Shown: one piece after another, positions 42,756 to 52,080 of the stretch | How the letters are laid out: every line of letters begins with the position of its first letter | Numbering within the stretch: position 1 is the stretch's first letter | Assembly (NCBI GenBank): GCA_902363555.1 | Contig: CABJAM010000006.1 | Location: 17,854-81,853 of the forward strand | Length of the DNA: 64,000 bases | Direction: 5' to 3' | From: Lachnospiraceae bacterium | GTDB lineage: Bacteria > Bacillota > Clostridia > Lachnospirales > Lachnospiraceae | Program-made: the position numbers and the translations under genes | Notes under the pieces: model-generated | Told to the model about the DNA's origin: nothing | Seen by the model: only the letters and a program-made list of their open reading frames with translations | Database searches by the model: none

Positions 42756-43322
42756 ATGACGGTTGATGTATATAAAAATTGCCCTAGTTATAAAAATGAA
42801 TATTATATGCTAAGAATGACAAACAAAGAGGACAAGGCGGATTTGTTAAAAGTATATTCTGATGAAAAATCACTACCATTTTTTAATAGTGATAATTGTG
42901 GTGAAGATGATTTTCACTATACAACCGAAAACAGAATGGAACAAGCGATTGAATATTGGTGTTGGGAATATGATAGATAAGGTTTTGTCCGTTGGACAAT
43001 TGTTTCAAAGGAAACAAATGAGGCGATAGGTACGATAGAACTTTTTCATCGAGAAGCCGAAGATTATTTTACAAATTGTGGTTTACTTAGATTGGATATT
43101 CGGAGCGATTATGAAATTGCAAGTGAGATTGTTAAAATTTTGGAGTTGATAATTGAACCTGCATATGTACTTTTTCAATGTGATAAAATTGCTACAAAAG
43201 CGATTGAATTAGCGGTGGAACGTATTTCAGCATTGAAAAGATTAGGCTTTAAGTATTCAGAAGAAAAGTTGATTGGACATGACGGTACAGAGTATGATTC
43301 ATACTTCGTATTAGAACAATAA
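42756..43322 (+). pseudogene. GNAT acetyltransferase gene with a nonsense codon
   Basis: The frame from ATG 42756 is open except for TAA at codon 75 (42978-42980), and continues in the same frame to 43322. The product would be about 188 residues: YYMLRMTNKEDKADLLKVYS at the start, VSKETNEAIGTIELFH in the acetyl-CoA-binding half, and AVERISALKRLGFKYSEEKL near the end. AGGAGG lies before the start. Codon use is AT-rich. One point change would restore it. Confidence 0.75.
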
Positions 43323-43391
43323 CTTCTTTCAAATCTTATTTTTCTAGCGATGTTTTGGAAGCAGTGATTGTAGCCAATGGAGGAAACGAAT

Positions 43392-44143
43392 ATGGATATT
43401 CAAAAAATTATCAGCTTAGTAACAAAAACGCAGGGGTTAATAAAAAACCGTGAAATGGCTACCCATGTGAAAGAGAAGGGGCTTGCAGACTATGTAACGC
43501 AGGTAGATATTGCCGTGCAAAATTTCTTAAAGAAGGAGCTGTTTGCCCTTGCACCGGATATTCAGTTTCTTGGAGAAGAAACCGGTTTACAGGAAATGAA
43601 AGCGGAGAGCTTTTGGATTTTAGACCCGGTTGACGGGACTACAAACCTTATGCACGACTACCAGCACATCGTTGCATCTTTAGCCCTTTGCCGCCAGGGG
43701 GAAATTGTTATGGGGATCGTGTATGATCCCTTCCATGAAGAAGTGTTTTCAGCGGTTAAAGGCAAGGGCAGCTTCTTAAATGGACAGCCCATACATGTAT
43801 CAAACGCAAAAAACTATCCGACACGATGATTGGGTTGGGAACAGCAAAAAGAGAGTTGGCGGATGAAAACTTTGCCCGGTTCCGCAGAGTGTTCGGCCAG
43901 TGCCAGGATGTCCGCAGGATTGGCTCTGCCGCTCTGGAACTGGCCTATACCGCCTGCGGCAGACAAGGAGGCTATTTCGAGATATACCTGAATCCCTGGG
44001 ACTATGCTGCCAGTATGCTGTTGATTCAGGAGGCTGGAGGCCGGGTAACTGATTTTACGGGGAAACCGCTTGATCCGAGGAAAGGCAGCAGCGTAGCGGG
44101 AACAAACGGATATATCCATACAGAACTGCTAAAGTTAATATAA
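43392..44143 (+). pseudogene. Inositol monophosphatase-family gene with a frameshift
   Basis: Two overlapping frames (43392-43829 and on to 44143) together encode a full-length family member of about 250 residues. FLGEETGLQ and DPVDGTTNLMH (about 83-93) bind the metals, and LNPWDYAASMLLIQEAGG in the second frame holds the third motif WDYAA. The shift falls in GCAAAAAAC (43806-43814); one more A would restore the frame. That site is also a perfect A-AAA-AAC slippery heptamer in the right phase for -1 frameshifting. The ATG at 43392 is 8 bases after GGAGG. Either a broken gene, a sequencing error or a recoded gene. Confidence 0.75.
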
Positions 44144-44224
44144 AGGGTAAGAAATCAGTATTCGGAGAAAAGTATATGAAAACATTTATAGGGTATAAAG
44201 TAAGGCTTTAGGAGGTACATAAGC

Positions 44225-44575
44225 ATGAGAAATATGATTGCATACTGTGGGCTGGATTGTGGAAAATGCGACGCATATCTTGCAACAATCAATCACGATC
44301 AGGCGTTGCGTGAGAAAACTGCAAAACGGTGGGCAGAGTTAAATAATGCTCCCATTTCGGCTGAACATATCAATTGTGAAGGATGTCGTGTTGATGGAAT
44401 TAAAACTGTATTCTGCGATAGTCTTTGCGGAATTCGTCAGTGTGCATTGAAAAAAGATGTGACGACATGCGGTGACTGTCCGGATATGGAAAAATGTCAG
44501 ACTGTTGGAGAGGTTATCTCAAATTCTCCCGAAGCTTTGGAAAATCTGAAAGGAAGGATAAACAGGACAATCTGA
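44225..44575 (+). CDS. DUF3795-family Cys-rich protein
   Basis: 116 residues with nine Cys in the pattern AYCGLDCGKCDAY, CEGCRVDG, CDSLCGIRQCA and CGDCPDMEKC. This matches DUF3795, a family of predicted metal- or cluster-binding proteins. No catalytic motif is known. GGAGG lies 9 bases before the ATG. A second DUF3795 member is encoded at 46335. Confidence 0.8.
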   Translation: MRNMIAYCGLDCGKCDAYLATINHDQALREKTAKRWAELNNAPISAEHINCEGCRVDGIKTVFCDSLCGIRQCALKKDVTTCGDCPDMEKCQTVGEVISNSPEALENLKGRINRTI

Positions 44576-44765
44576 CAACTTTCGTTTTATTGAGGATAAC
44601 ACAACATTGACTTTTATCTGTCGCTCGGAGCAGAGGCCATGTCTGATTGGACAGTCTATCGCATTGCAGGCGATACATTAACACAGTTTGCTGAGTAACG
44701 CCACTTCCGGTTATCAGAGAATAAAACAACAAAAAACAAATTCGGGCTTAAAAAGAGGAAATTTT

Positions 44766-45323
44766 ATGTTTGAGGACGGTCGAAGCAAAAAAGTTATTTT
44801 TATAGCGCATTGTATATTAAATCAAAATTCAATATCTGATGGAACAGCCGTTTTTCCAGCAGCTTTTAAGGATGTAATAAAAATTATTCTTGATGCTGAT
44901 ATTGGTATTGTCCAAATGCCATGTCCTGAACTTTGCTGTTTAGGGCTTAATAGAGGAAACAACGATGGGGCAGATGTTCCTGTCGTTATTGAAAATACCC
45001 GTATTCGTAAAGAAATGCAAAAAGCGGAATCTTACAAAATGCTAACGGTCCAAGTTGATTATGTGATGAAACAAATAACAGAATACAATGCCTACGGTTT
45101 CGAGATAATCGGGATTATTGGTGCAAATCGTTCGCCGAACTGCGGTGTGGAAACCACATCAGATTTTAACAAAGAGATAAGCGGTAAAGGTATTTTTACA
45201 AGCGAACTTAGCAATCGAATAAATGGGGAAAACTTGAATATTCCTATGCTGGGTATCAAAGGCACTGATAATGTTCTTGATCAAGTAAAGTCTTTCATTA
45301 AGTCAAACTTGGTCAAGGAGTAG
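44766..45323 (+). CDS. TudS-related putative desulfidase (DUF523-like)
   Basis: 185 residues. AHCILNQNSISDG at the start, MPCPELCCLGLNRGN (about 58-72) and GANRSPNCGVE (about 122-132) place Cys residues like those that hold the iron-sulfur cluster in TudS thiouracil desulfidases. I recall a subgroup called CD3072-type. AGAGGAAA precedes the ATG at 44766; the longer frame from 44688 lacks a site. The substrate is unknown. Confidence 0.7.
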   Translation: MFEDGRSKKVIFIAHCILNQNSISDGTAVFPAAFKDVIKIILDADIGIVQMPCPELCCLGLNRGNNDGADVPVVIENTRIRKEMQKAESYKMLTVQVDYVMKQITEYNAYGFEIIGIIGANRSPNCGVETTSDFNKEISGKGIFTSELSNRINGENLNIPMLGIKGTDNVLDQVKSFIKSNLVKE

Positions 45324-45358
45324 CAGAAAATAAATAAGAAATATTGAGAGATTGTGGT

Positions 45359-45763
45359 ATGAAAATTTAGTATAAAGACACCCATATTTTTACAGAGAAA
45401 GAACTGCAAAGACTGTTTTTATCCGTGGGATGGGAGTCCGGGAATTACCCGGATAAACTTGTTCGGGCGATGCTAAATTCTTCACATGTAATTTCAGCAT
45501 GGGATGATAACAAACTGATTGGACTGGTACGGGCACTTGATGATGGCGAAACAGTTGCATTTCTACATTATCTTCTGGTAGACCCTGCATATCAGGGGCA
45601 TCATATTGGCGATGAATTGATGAAAAGGATTATGAGTTGCTTTGAAAACCTCCTTTATGTCAAAATTATGCCGTCTGATCCTAAGATGATTGCGTTTTAT
45701 GAACGATATGGGTTTCAGCAATATGATAATTACTCAGCAATGGTACTGAAACATTTTCAATAA
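45359..45763 (+). pseudogene. GNAT acetyltransferase with an early stop codon
   Basis: From ATG 45359 the frame reads Met-Lys-Ile-stop (TAG at 45368), then YKDTHIFTEKELQRLFLSVG and the rest of a GNAT protein (LVDPAYQGHHIGDELMKRI, the acetyl-CoA loop, about residues 79-97) to 45763. Relatives normally have a Glu where the TAG is, one base away. A GTG at 45425 could start a 112-residue product lacking the first strand and helix. A weak ribosome site lies before the ATG. Confidence 0.65.
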
Positions 45764-45833
45764 CAATATAGCTTCCGGTTTATCTGGAATTTGATCAGAG
45801 TTAAAAAGTGTATTTTAAAAGGAGAATAATTCA

Positions 45834-46250
45834 ATGAAAGAATTTAGTCAAGAAGCAGAACAGGTCATGATTGAGCGTTTCGGGAAAGATACAATTATAT
45901 CATTAGCAACAACGGAAAATGCAACGCCTTATGTGCGATACGTCAATGCCTATTACGAAAATGGGGCATTTTATGTCATTACTCATGCACTCTCAAATAA
46001 AATGAAACATATAAAAGATAACCCTGTTGTTGCAATCGCCGGCGAGTGGTTTACAGCACACGGGAACGGCGTCAGTCTGGGTTATTTCGGGAAAAAAGAG
46101 AATTGTGTGATTGCTGAGAAGCTGAAAAAGGTCTTTGCTGAATGGATCGATAACGGACATACTGATTTTAACGATGAAAACACCATCATTCTGCGTGTGG
46201 AATTAACAGATGGCCTGTTGCTCTCGCATGGTACAAGATATGAGTTTTAG
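45834..46250 (+). CDS. Pyridoxamine 5'-phosphate oxidase-like flavin-binding protein
   Basis: 138 residues with the split-barrel pattern: TIISLATTENATPYVRYVNA, YENGAFYVITHALSNKMKHI and NPVVAIAGEW. This family binds FMN or F420; many members are small reductases. AAGGAG lies before the ATG. The substrate is unknown. Intact frame. Confidence 0.8.
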   Translation: MKEFSQEAEQVMIERFGKDTIISLATTENATPYVRYVNAYYENGAFYVITHALSNKMKHIKDNPVVAIAGEWFTAHGNGVSLGYFGKKENCVIAEKLKKVFAEWIDNGHTDFNDENTIILRVELTDGLLLSHGTRYEF

Positions 46251-46334
46251 ATTTTCAAATTTCCTACTGTGTTAGATCAAGTATTATTATAGCTTATCCT
46301 AACCGTTTGCAGGTAGGCTGTTTAAGGAGGCTCC

Positions 46335-46886
46335 ATGAAAGGATTTAACCGACAAAATCAATTATTTTCCCTCTGCGGTTTGAATTGTGGGCTTTGCCCC
46401 ATGTTCCTGAATAAAAACTGTCCCGGCTGCGGCGGCGGTGAGGGAAATCAATCCTGCAAAATCGCAAGGTGCAGCATGGAGCACAACGGCGCCCAATACT
46501 GTTTCCAATGCAGCGAATACCCTTGCGAAAAATACGATCATATTGACGATTTTGATTCCTTTATAACACATCGAAATCGAAAATTCGATATGGAAAAGGC
46601 CAAACGCCTTGGAATAGACACTTATAATGCAGAGCAGGCGGAGAAGGCCAACATTCTGGAGGTTTTATTATCCAATTATAATGATGGCCGCAAAAAGACA
46701 CTCTTTTGCGTAGCCGTCAACTTGCTGGAACTGCAAGAACTGCAAACGGTACTTAAAGAAATTGACCGTAAACCTGATATGGAAACACTGACGCCCAAAG
46801 AAAAAAGCGCTTTTGTTGCTGGATTACTGCAGGATGCAGCGGCAACGAAAAATATTGACTTAAAGTTACACAAGAAAAAGAGATAA
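46335..46886 (+). CDS. Second DUF3795-family protein
   Basis: 183 residues. N-terminal Cys motifs LCGLNCGLCPMF, NCPGCGGG and CSMEHNGAQYCFQCSEYPC bind metal; a helical C-terminal half follows (EVLLSNYNDGRKKTLFCVAV, LQDAAATKNIDLKLHKKKR). It resembles the 44225 gene only in the Cys part. AAGGAGG precedes the ATG and a strong terminator follows. Confidence 0.78.
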   Translation: MKGFNRQNQLFSLCGLNCGLCPMFLNKNCPGCGGGEGNQSCKIARCSMEHNGAQYCFQCSEYPCEKYDHIDDFDSFITHRNRKFDMEKAKRLGIDTYNAEQAEKANILEVLLSNYNDGRKKTLFCVAVNLLELQELQTVLKEIDRKPDMETLTPKEKSAFVAGLLQDAAATKNIDLKLHKKKR

Positions 46887-46894
46887 TGTATTTG

Positions 46895-46930
46895 AAAAAG
46901 CGCCACATATTTTCAGTGGCGCTTTTTGTT
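46895..46930 (+). terminator. Terminator after the DUF3795 gene
   Basis: AAAAAGCGCCAC (46895-46906) pairs with GTGGCGCTTTTT (46916-46927). Confidence 0.9.
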
Positions 46931-47115
46931 TGTAAAAGAACGCAATGACAATGTAAGAAACTGCAAAGAAATGGGTATAATACAAGCACCGGGTGCAGAA
47001 ACTATGTGTAAAGAACCGGATCGATGGTGTGGTTCACCTTAGCCGGGTACGGTTAATTCCGAAAGATGCGGATAAACTGGCAAACGGATGTAGAAAAGAA
47101 ATATTTCAAAAACTA

Positions 47116-47146
47116 TTGACTTTGACGTTCCGTCATACCGTAGAAT
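47116..47146 (+). promoter_or_regulatory. MerR-type promoter with a 19-base spacer
   Basis: TTGACT (47116-47121) and TAGAAT (47141-47146) are 19 bases apart. Between them lies the perfect dyad TGACG-TTC-CGTCA (47123-47135). Long spacing plus a central dyad is the hallmark of promoters activated by MerR-family proteins. Confidence 0.8.
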
Positions 47147-47179
47147 GAAGTTACAAAATATCGAAAGGAAGTACAAAAT

Positions 47180-48103
47180 ATGAGTAACCTAAAAGTACAG
47201 GCCGTTCGTTCTGACGGTATCTACAGAAAAATCATGGAAGCGCCAGTTTCTAAAAAGTATGATATTTATCGCTATGAAATGATGAAGCCTTTTGAAAAGA
47301 AATGGGCCTGCTACAATGTGCCAATGAAGGCTGCACAACCGAATGGCTATGATGTTATTATGGCAAGTGGTATGTTAGGCTTTCTTCTGCCGGAAAAAAT
47401 TCATGAAACATGGTCCGAAAGTATAACACTGTTAGACGATAACCAATTTTGGGATAACTGTCAAAAGTCTATCGAGCGCTCCTTAAAGTGTTTTACTGAT
47501 GCAGAAATTGAGTTGCCGATAAAAGAATATCTCTATACCATTTTGCTGGCTGATCCAGAGAACCCTTATATGATAATGAATGATAATTACTGTGGAGATG
47601 GAGGGATTCCTGGCTACATTTTTACATGGCTTGTTCCATCTGAACACACTAAGAGCAGACTTCCCGTAGCGTTGGCACATGAAACAAATCATAATGTCCG
47701 TTTACAGTTTATTAAATGGCACAATGACATTACTCTTGCTGAAATGATGGTAAGTGAGGGACTTGCTGAAAACTTTGCTACTTACCTATATGGTGAGGAA
47801 AATGTAGGGCCGTGGGTAAGTAAGACAGATTTGGAAACTTTGAATGGATATATCAAGCCTATCATTAGGGGAGGTCTTGATGTACAGGGCTTAGATAACC
47901 TGACAGCATATCTGTATGGTGATGAAATGGCAAAAATGCAAAATTATTTTCCTGTTGGTCTACCCTATTGTGCCGGATATGCTTGTGGCTATCATATGAT
48001 AAAATACTATCTGAAAAAAACAGGAAAATCTATCATTGAGGCTACCAAGATACCTGCGGATGAAATACTGAAAGAAGTGGAGGGATTTTGGGATGAATCC
48101 TAA
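47180..48103 (+). CDS. DUF2268-type putative zinc protease
   Basis: 307 residues. LAHETNHNVRLQF (about 166-178) contains the HExxH zinc motif and SEGLAENFATYLYG (about 192-205) the downstream Glu, as in the DUF2268 predicted Zn-protease family. No signal peptide, so it is cytosolic. It is transcribed from the MerR-type promoter and overlaps the start of the tipA-like pseudogene by 11 bases. MerR/TipA regulators often control such co-transcribed genes. Confidence 0.8.
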   Translation: MSNLKVQAVRSDGIYRKIMEAPVSKKYDIYRYEMMKPFEKKWACYNVPMKAAQPNGYDVIMASGMLGFLLPEKIHETWSESITLLDDNQFWDNCQKSIERSLKCFTDAEIELPIKEYLYTILLADPENPYMIMNDNYCGDGGIPGYIFTWLVPSEHTKSRLPVALAHETNHNVRLQFIKWHNDITLAEMMVSEGLAENFATYLYGEENVGPWVSKTDLETLNGYIKPIIRGGLDVQGLDNLTAYLYGDEMAKMQNYFPVGLPYCAGYACGYHMIKYYLKKTGKSIIEATKIPADEILKEVEGFWDES

Positions 48104-48373
48104 AAAAATGATGATTCACGAGGTTGCAAAGCTGACCGGCATTACGATACGTGCTTTGCATTACTATGATGTAATCGGTCTGCTGGAACCTACCAAAGCA
48201 GATAAGACAAAATATCGTTTATATTCTGAAAATGATTTAGAGAAGTTCTGATGTATCTGGGCGAACTCTATCAAACAGATGAACGATTTGTCGAGTATAT
48301 CAATAGATTTTCCACATGGAATGTTGCGGAATTTTTTGGTGAAGCAATTAAAGTCTATTGCTGTAATCGCTAA
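48093..48373 (+). pseudogene. tipA-like MerR regulator with an internal deletion
   Basis: Residues 1-52 form a MerR DNA-binding start (IHEVAKLTGITIRALHYYD, ending at Leu-Glu-Lys-Phe-TGA). At 48251 a second frame encodes only the C-terminal end of a TipAS ligand-binding domain (LGELYQTDERFVEYINRF, FFGEAIKVYC). About 150 residues, the rest of the HTH, the coiled coil and most of TipAS, are missing. The fragment cannot activate the promoter at 47116 by itself. Confidence 0.8.
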
Positions 48374-48585
48374 TAAACTATTATATCTGTCCAGCGGTAA
48401 AAAAGAAAAACGCTGTTGAGCAGCTCCTTTCCCACACTCATATTACATTTTGCTGGCGGCGGCTTTGAGAAATCAAGGCCACCATGCTGTTTTACTATTG
48501 CTATGATAAGGTTTTTCCCTTTTTTAGTTTACACAAAGCCATAGAAGTTACATATATTAAAAACAAAGATTGTCGGAGTATGGGA

Positions 48586-50283
48586 ATGATGGAAAGCTGC
48601 AGAGAGAAAATTGTCTCAGAGAAATATGCTGATTTTTTATGGAAGTCCAGCTGGAGTCCCAATGGCTTGGAAAGTTTTTTCCCGGAAGTGTGTTTTCAGA
48701 TGATAAATGATTATTATGATGTATATTATGTATCCAGAGAATATTTGGAAACAAGATCCAGAACTGATTATGAATATGAAGTATTTCCAAAACTATATGG
48801 TTTGTTGGAAAATGAAAGTCTGGTAGATTCACGTATACTGCAAATACAAAACCATCCAGTACTGCAGCTACAAGGAGCAGGTGTGATTTTGGGCTTTTTG
48901 GATACGGGGATTGACTATACCAACTCCTGTTTTCAAAACTCGGTAGGGAAGAGCCGGATTATAGAAATCTGGGATCAGTCTATTCAGACGGGAAACACAC
49001 CGGATGGAATTGACTATGGCAGTATTTATGGACGGGAGATCATCAATCAAGCGTTAAAGAGCGACATCCCTTTTTCAATTGTTCCCAGCAGGGATGAAAT
49101 AGGACATGGAACACAGATGGCTGCTATAGCCGCTGGAAGCCGGGATAAAGAAACTGGTTGGATTGGTGCAGCCCCGCTAGCAGATATTGCAGTTGTGAAG
49201 TTGAAGCCTGCGAAAGGGTATCTGAAACAATATTTCGGTGTAAAAGCGGATGTGGTTGCTTATCAAGAAAATGATATTATGCTGGGACTCCGGTATCTTC
49301 ATGAACTGGCATTGCGAGAAAGAAAACCCCTTGTGGTCTGTATTGGCTTGGGAACTAATATGGGAGGACATGAAGGGACTTCTCCCCTTGCTTCTTATAT
49401 CAACGCCATTGGCTCTCGTGTGGGGCGTTGTATTGTAGTGGCAGGAGGCAATGAGGCAAATCAAGGGCATCATTTTTATGGGATTCTGAAAGAGGGGCAG
49501 GAATATGAAGATGTAGAATTTCGAGTGGCAGAAGGGGAATATGGGTTTACAATGGAACTCTGGGGAAGCACACCGGATGTGCTGTCTGTTTCTTTAATCT
49601 CCCCGACAGGAGAAATGGTACCCCGACCCTCTGCTAGAAGCGGAAGTCAGCGGTTTGATTTTATATTTGAAAGGACAATCATATATATTGATTTCCAGCC
49701 ATTGGAAGCTCAGAGTGGAGATCAACTCATTGTAATCCGCATGTTCTTTCCTATGTCGGGGATTTGGCGTCTGAGGGTCTATGGAACTAACGTGCTCAGT
49801 AGGATTTATAATATTTGGATGCCCGTAACTGGGTTTATAGCGGAAGGTACGAGATTTTTAAGTTCAAATCCAGATATTACTCTGACCGAACCCTCAAATG
49901 CAGAGATTCCTATTACAGTGGGGGCTTATCATGCGCAGAATAAAAGCCTTTATATTAGCTCCAGCCGAGGCTTCACAAGAAGAGGAAGAATCAAACCAGA
50001 TCTTATAGCTCCGGGGGTAGACGTGAAAACGATAGGACCGGGAAACCGTTCTGTGTTCATGACCGGAACCAGCATGGCGGCTTCAGTGACAGCTGGGGCA
50101 GCAGCATTGATCTTGGAGTGGGGCATCGTAAGGGGAAATTGGCCTGCCATGAGCAGTTTAGAAATTAAGCAACTTCTTATCCGAGGGGCTGACAGAAGCA
50201 ATAATGAACTGTATCCTAACCGTTCCTGGGGGTATGGAACATTAAATTTATACGGAGCTTTTGAAGCCTTGGAAAGATTTTGA
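48586..50283 (+). CDS. Subtilisin-like serine protease (S8 family)
   Basis: 565 residues from the ATG at 48586 (GGAG 7 bases upstream); the frame also opens at 48484. The catalytic triad is visible: Asp in LGFLDTGIDYT (about 105), His in EIGHGTQMAA (about 172) and Ser in MTGTSMAAS (about 497). A beta-rich insert between His and Ser and the lack of a signal peptide resemble Clostridia germination (Csp-like) proteases. The substrate is unknown. Intact. Confidence 0.87.
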   Translation: MMESCREKIVSEKYADFLWKSSWSPNGLESFFPEVCFQMINDYYDVYYVSREYLETRSRTDYEYEVFPKLYGLLENESLVDSRILQIQNHPVLQLQGAGVILGFLDTGIDYTNSCFQNSVGKSRIIEIWDQSIQTGNTPDGIDYGSIYGREIINQALKSDIPFSIVPSRDEIGHGTQMAAIAAGSRDKETGWIGAAPLADIAVVKLKPAKGYLKQYFGVKADVVAYQENDIMLGLRYLHELALRERKPLVVCIGLGTNMGGHEGTSPLASYINAIGSRVGRCIVVAGGNEANQGHHFYGILKEGQEYEDVEFRVAEGEYGFTMELWGSTPDVLSVSLISPTGEMVPRPSARSGSQRFDFIFERTIIYIDFQPLEAQSGDQLIVIRMFFPMSGIWRLRVYGTNVLSRIYNIWMPVTGFIAEGTRFLSSNPDITLTEPSNAEIPITVGAYHAQNKSLYISSSRGFTRRGRIKPDLIAPGVDVKTIGPGNRSVFMTGTSMAASVTAGAAALILEWGIVRGNWPAMSSLEIKQLLIRGADRSNNELYPNRSWGYGTLNLYGAFEALERF

Positions 50284-50410
50284 AGTATTACAAAATGCAG
50301 TCTGCTGTTAGCACAACGAATCCGCTTTGGAGGAATAAGGCCATGGGGACGGCTTTACCCTTTCAGAACTCATTAGTGTAGAATGGTAGAAGATTCTGGC
50401 TGAAAATGAG

Positions 50411-50448
50411 AAAAACCAGCAGAAACAAGATGTCCTTGCCCTACTGGT
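50411..50448 (-). terminator. Terminator of the GntR-type gene
   Basis: On the minus strand ACCAG-TAG pairs with CTG-CTGGT around CAAG/CTTG, followed by TTTTTC. The rest of 50284-50410 shows no gene. Confidence 0.55.
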
Positions 50449-50458
50449 CTTACTCAGG

Positions 50459-51922
50459 CTAGTATTTTTCTGGAACCCGAATATTAGCTACATTACGAAG
50501 ATTATATTTTTCAATCATATGCTTCTTCACACGAACCAAATTGTAACGGTAACAATCTGCTATGCCATCCGCAAATGAGTCAGCATTACCTTCACGTAAT
50601 TTCTCTAGTGCTAGAATGACTTGCTTGTTGAGATGTGAAAGAGTATGTTTTTTGAACGGATAATAAGCAAAATGGTGTCCCCATTCAAGAAGGGAATTGG
50701 TCTTAGATAATATAACATATAAAGGTTCTAACGTGGTATGTTTCATTATAGATTCTAAAATATCTGCCAAATGAATAGAGTCAGAAGAAGTGAATTTATC
50801 TGCCAACTCGTCCAGTTCTTCTCTGGAAAACCGTGGAGCTGCAACTAATGCTGCCGGGCGAATAATTAATACCATTAGCTGCAGAGCGTGAAGGTAACGT
50901 TGTGCTTTTTCTACATATCCGGAATTAAGAGCCAGCTGATGAAGTTTCGTATCATCCGGTTTTATAACAATAGTGCCTTTACCATTTAATGTCTTTACGA
51001 AACCTCTTTGTTCAAGTTCTGATAACGCCTTTCTGACTGTCGATATAGATACATCGTACTGGTTGGCTAGTTGTTTTTCGTATGGAAGAAACATTCCAAC
51101 AGAATACTCTCCAAGACCAATTTTTAGATTCAGATCATCAATAATTTTTGAGTAAAAATAATCCTGACCACGCATGGGATTCCACGAAAACTTCAAACCA
51201 GTTTGTGCAGGACATTTGGTATTGGTCTCTGACAGGTAATTTAACGTATTTTGGATGGAATCCGTAAGTCTTTGATACATATTTGAGAGCTGCTTGTACC
51301 TTGTGAGTGGTTCATCGCCATTTAATATATCCATAATGACATTGGTTGCAGATATAGATTCCGGTAAAAAGTGTTTAGAGAAATAGGGGCACTCTTCTAT
51401 AAAAAATGTAAGCTTGTTATAAAGACCAAACGTAGAATATAGTTCGCTTAATAGGGGATTGCCACCTATTTTTAATATATTATATCCTAATTTAGAAAGA
51501 GGACGCCATCCGCCAGCAGCGTATCCTAAACGCAATGCTTTTACAGCCTGTTTATAGTGAGGTAGTACCTCCACATCACAGCCCTGCAAAGCAAAAACCA
51601 GAAGTGAAGGCAGTATTAAAGCAAAGGTCTGATTTACCTGTAAAATACCTTCTTTTTGTTTTAAAACCTCGAAAACAGTATTTGATGAATTACAGGAGTC
51701 TTTTGTTGAAACAACAATCGGTGCAAGACGAGGCTGAATGTTAACCAACCCTTCTGCCCGCAATGCGTCAAAAACACGGTTAATCGTATATCTGCTAACA
51801 TGGAATTGTTCGCAATACATCCTTGAAGATGGTAAGACATTTCCGTGAGGTATCTGCCCCTCTAAAATACACTGCTTAATTTCGTTATATACAAATTCAA
51901 ATTTTGTTTCTTGTGGTTCCAT
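50459..51922 (-). CDS. Regulator with two GntR DNA-binding domains
   Basis: 487 residues with two GntR winged helices: one near residues 8-68 (FVYNEIKQCILEGQIPHGNV, LPSSRMYCEQFHVSRYTINR) and one near 265-330 (LPYEKQLANQYDVSISTVRK, LEQRGFVKTLNGKGTIVIKP). Two helical regions follow each. GntR proteins normally have one HTH per chain, so a tandem arrangement is unusual. GGGAGG precedes the ATG. It is divergent from the REC-HD-GYP-GGDEF gene and may control it. Confidence 0.8.
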   Translation of the reverse strand: MEPQETKFEFVYNEIKQCILEGQIPHGNVLPSSRMYCEQFHVSRYTINRVFDALRAEGLVNIQPRLAPIVVSTKDSCNSSNTVFEVLKQKEGILQVNQTFALILPSLLVFALQGCDVEVLPHYKQAVKALRLGYAAGGWRPLSKLGYNILKIGGNPLLSELYSTFGLYNKLTFFIEECPYFSKHFLPESISATNVIMDILNGDEPLTRYKQLSNMYQRLTDSIQNTLNYLSETNTKCPAQTGLKFSWNPMRGQDYFYSKIIDDLNLKIGLGEYSVGMFLPYEKQLANQYDVSISTVRKALSELEQRGFVKTLNGKGTIVIKPDDTKLHQLALNSGYVEKAQRYLHALQLMVLIIRPAALVAAPRFSREELDELADKFTSSDSIHLADILESIMKHTTLEPLYVILSKTNSLLEWGHHFAYYPFKKHTLSHLNKQVILALEKLREGNADSFADGIADCYRYNLVRVKKHMIEKYNLRNVANIRVPEKY

Positions 51923-51943
51923 AATCCGCCTCCCTATCTGTCG

Positions 51944-51972
51944 ATTATATCATGGTGAACCTATTTTGTCAG
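51944..51972 (-). promoter_or_regulatory. Promoter of the double-GntR gene
   Basis: On the minus strand CTGACA, 17 bases, TATAAT preceded by TGA. The spacer contains one copy of the AACCTATTTTGT motif and the second copy (about 51983-51994) lies upstream of the -35; both are probable operator half-sites. Confidence 0.7.
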
Positions 51973-52013
51973 TATAAAACGTAACCTATTTGTACACCTT
52001 ACCAATATGGAGA

Positions 52014-52042
52014 TTGCTATCATGTAGGTTTTTGGTTATAAT
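52014..52042 (+). promoter_or_regulatory. Promoter of the REC-HD-GYP-GGDEF gene
   Basis: TTGCTA (52014-52019), 17 bases, TATAAT (52037-52042). Confidence 0.6.
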
Positions 52043-52080
52043 AAAATCCTATATAACTACTAGGAAAAGGTTTGAGTATC

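Noticed and set aside
42756..45763. Alternative genetic code (stop codons read as amino acids)
   Set aside because: Both TAA and TAG interrupt genes here while intact genes all around end normally at TAA, TAG or TGA; ordinary mutation is simpler.
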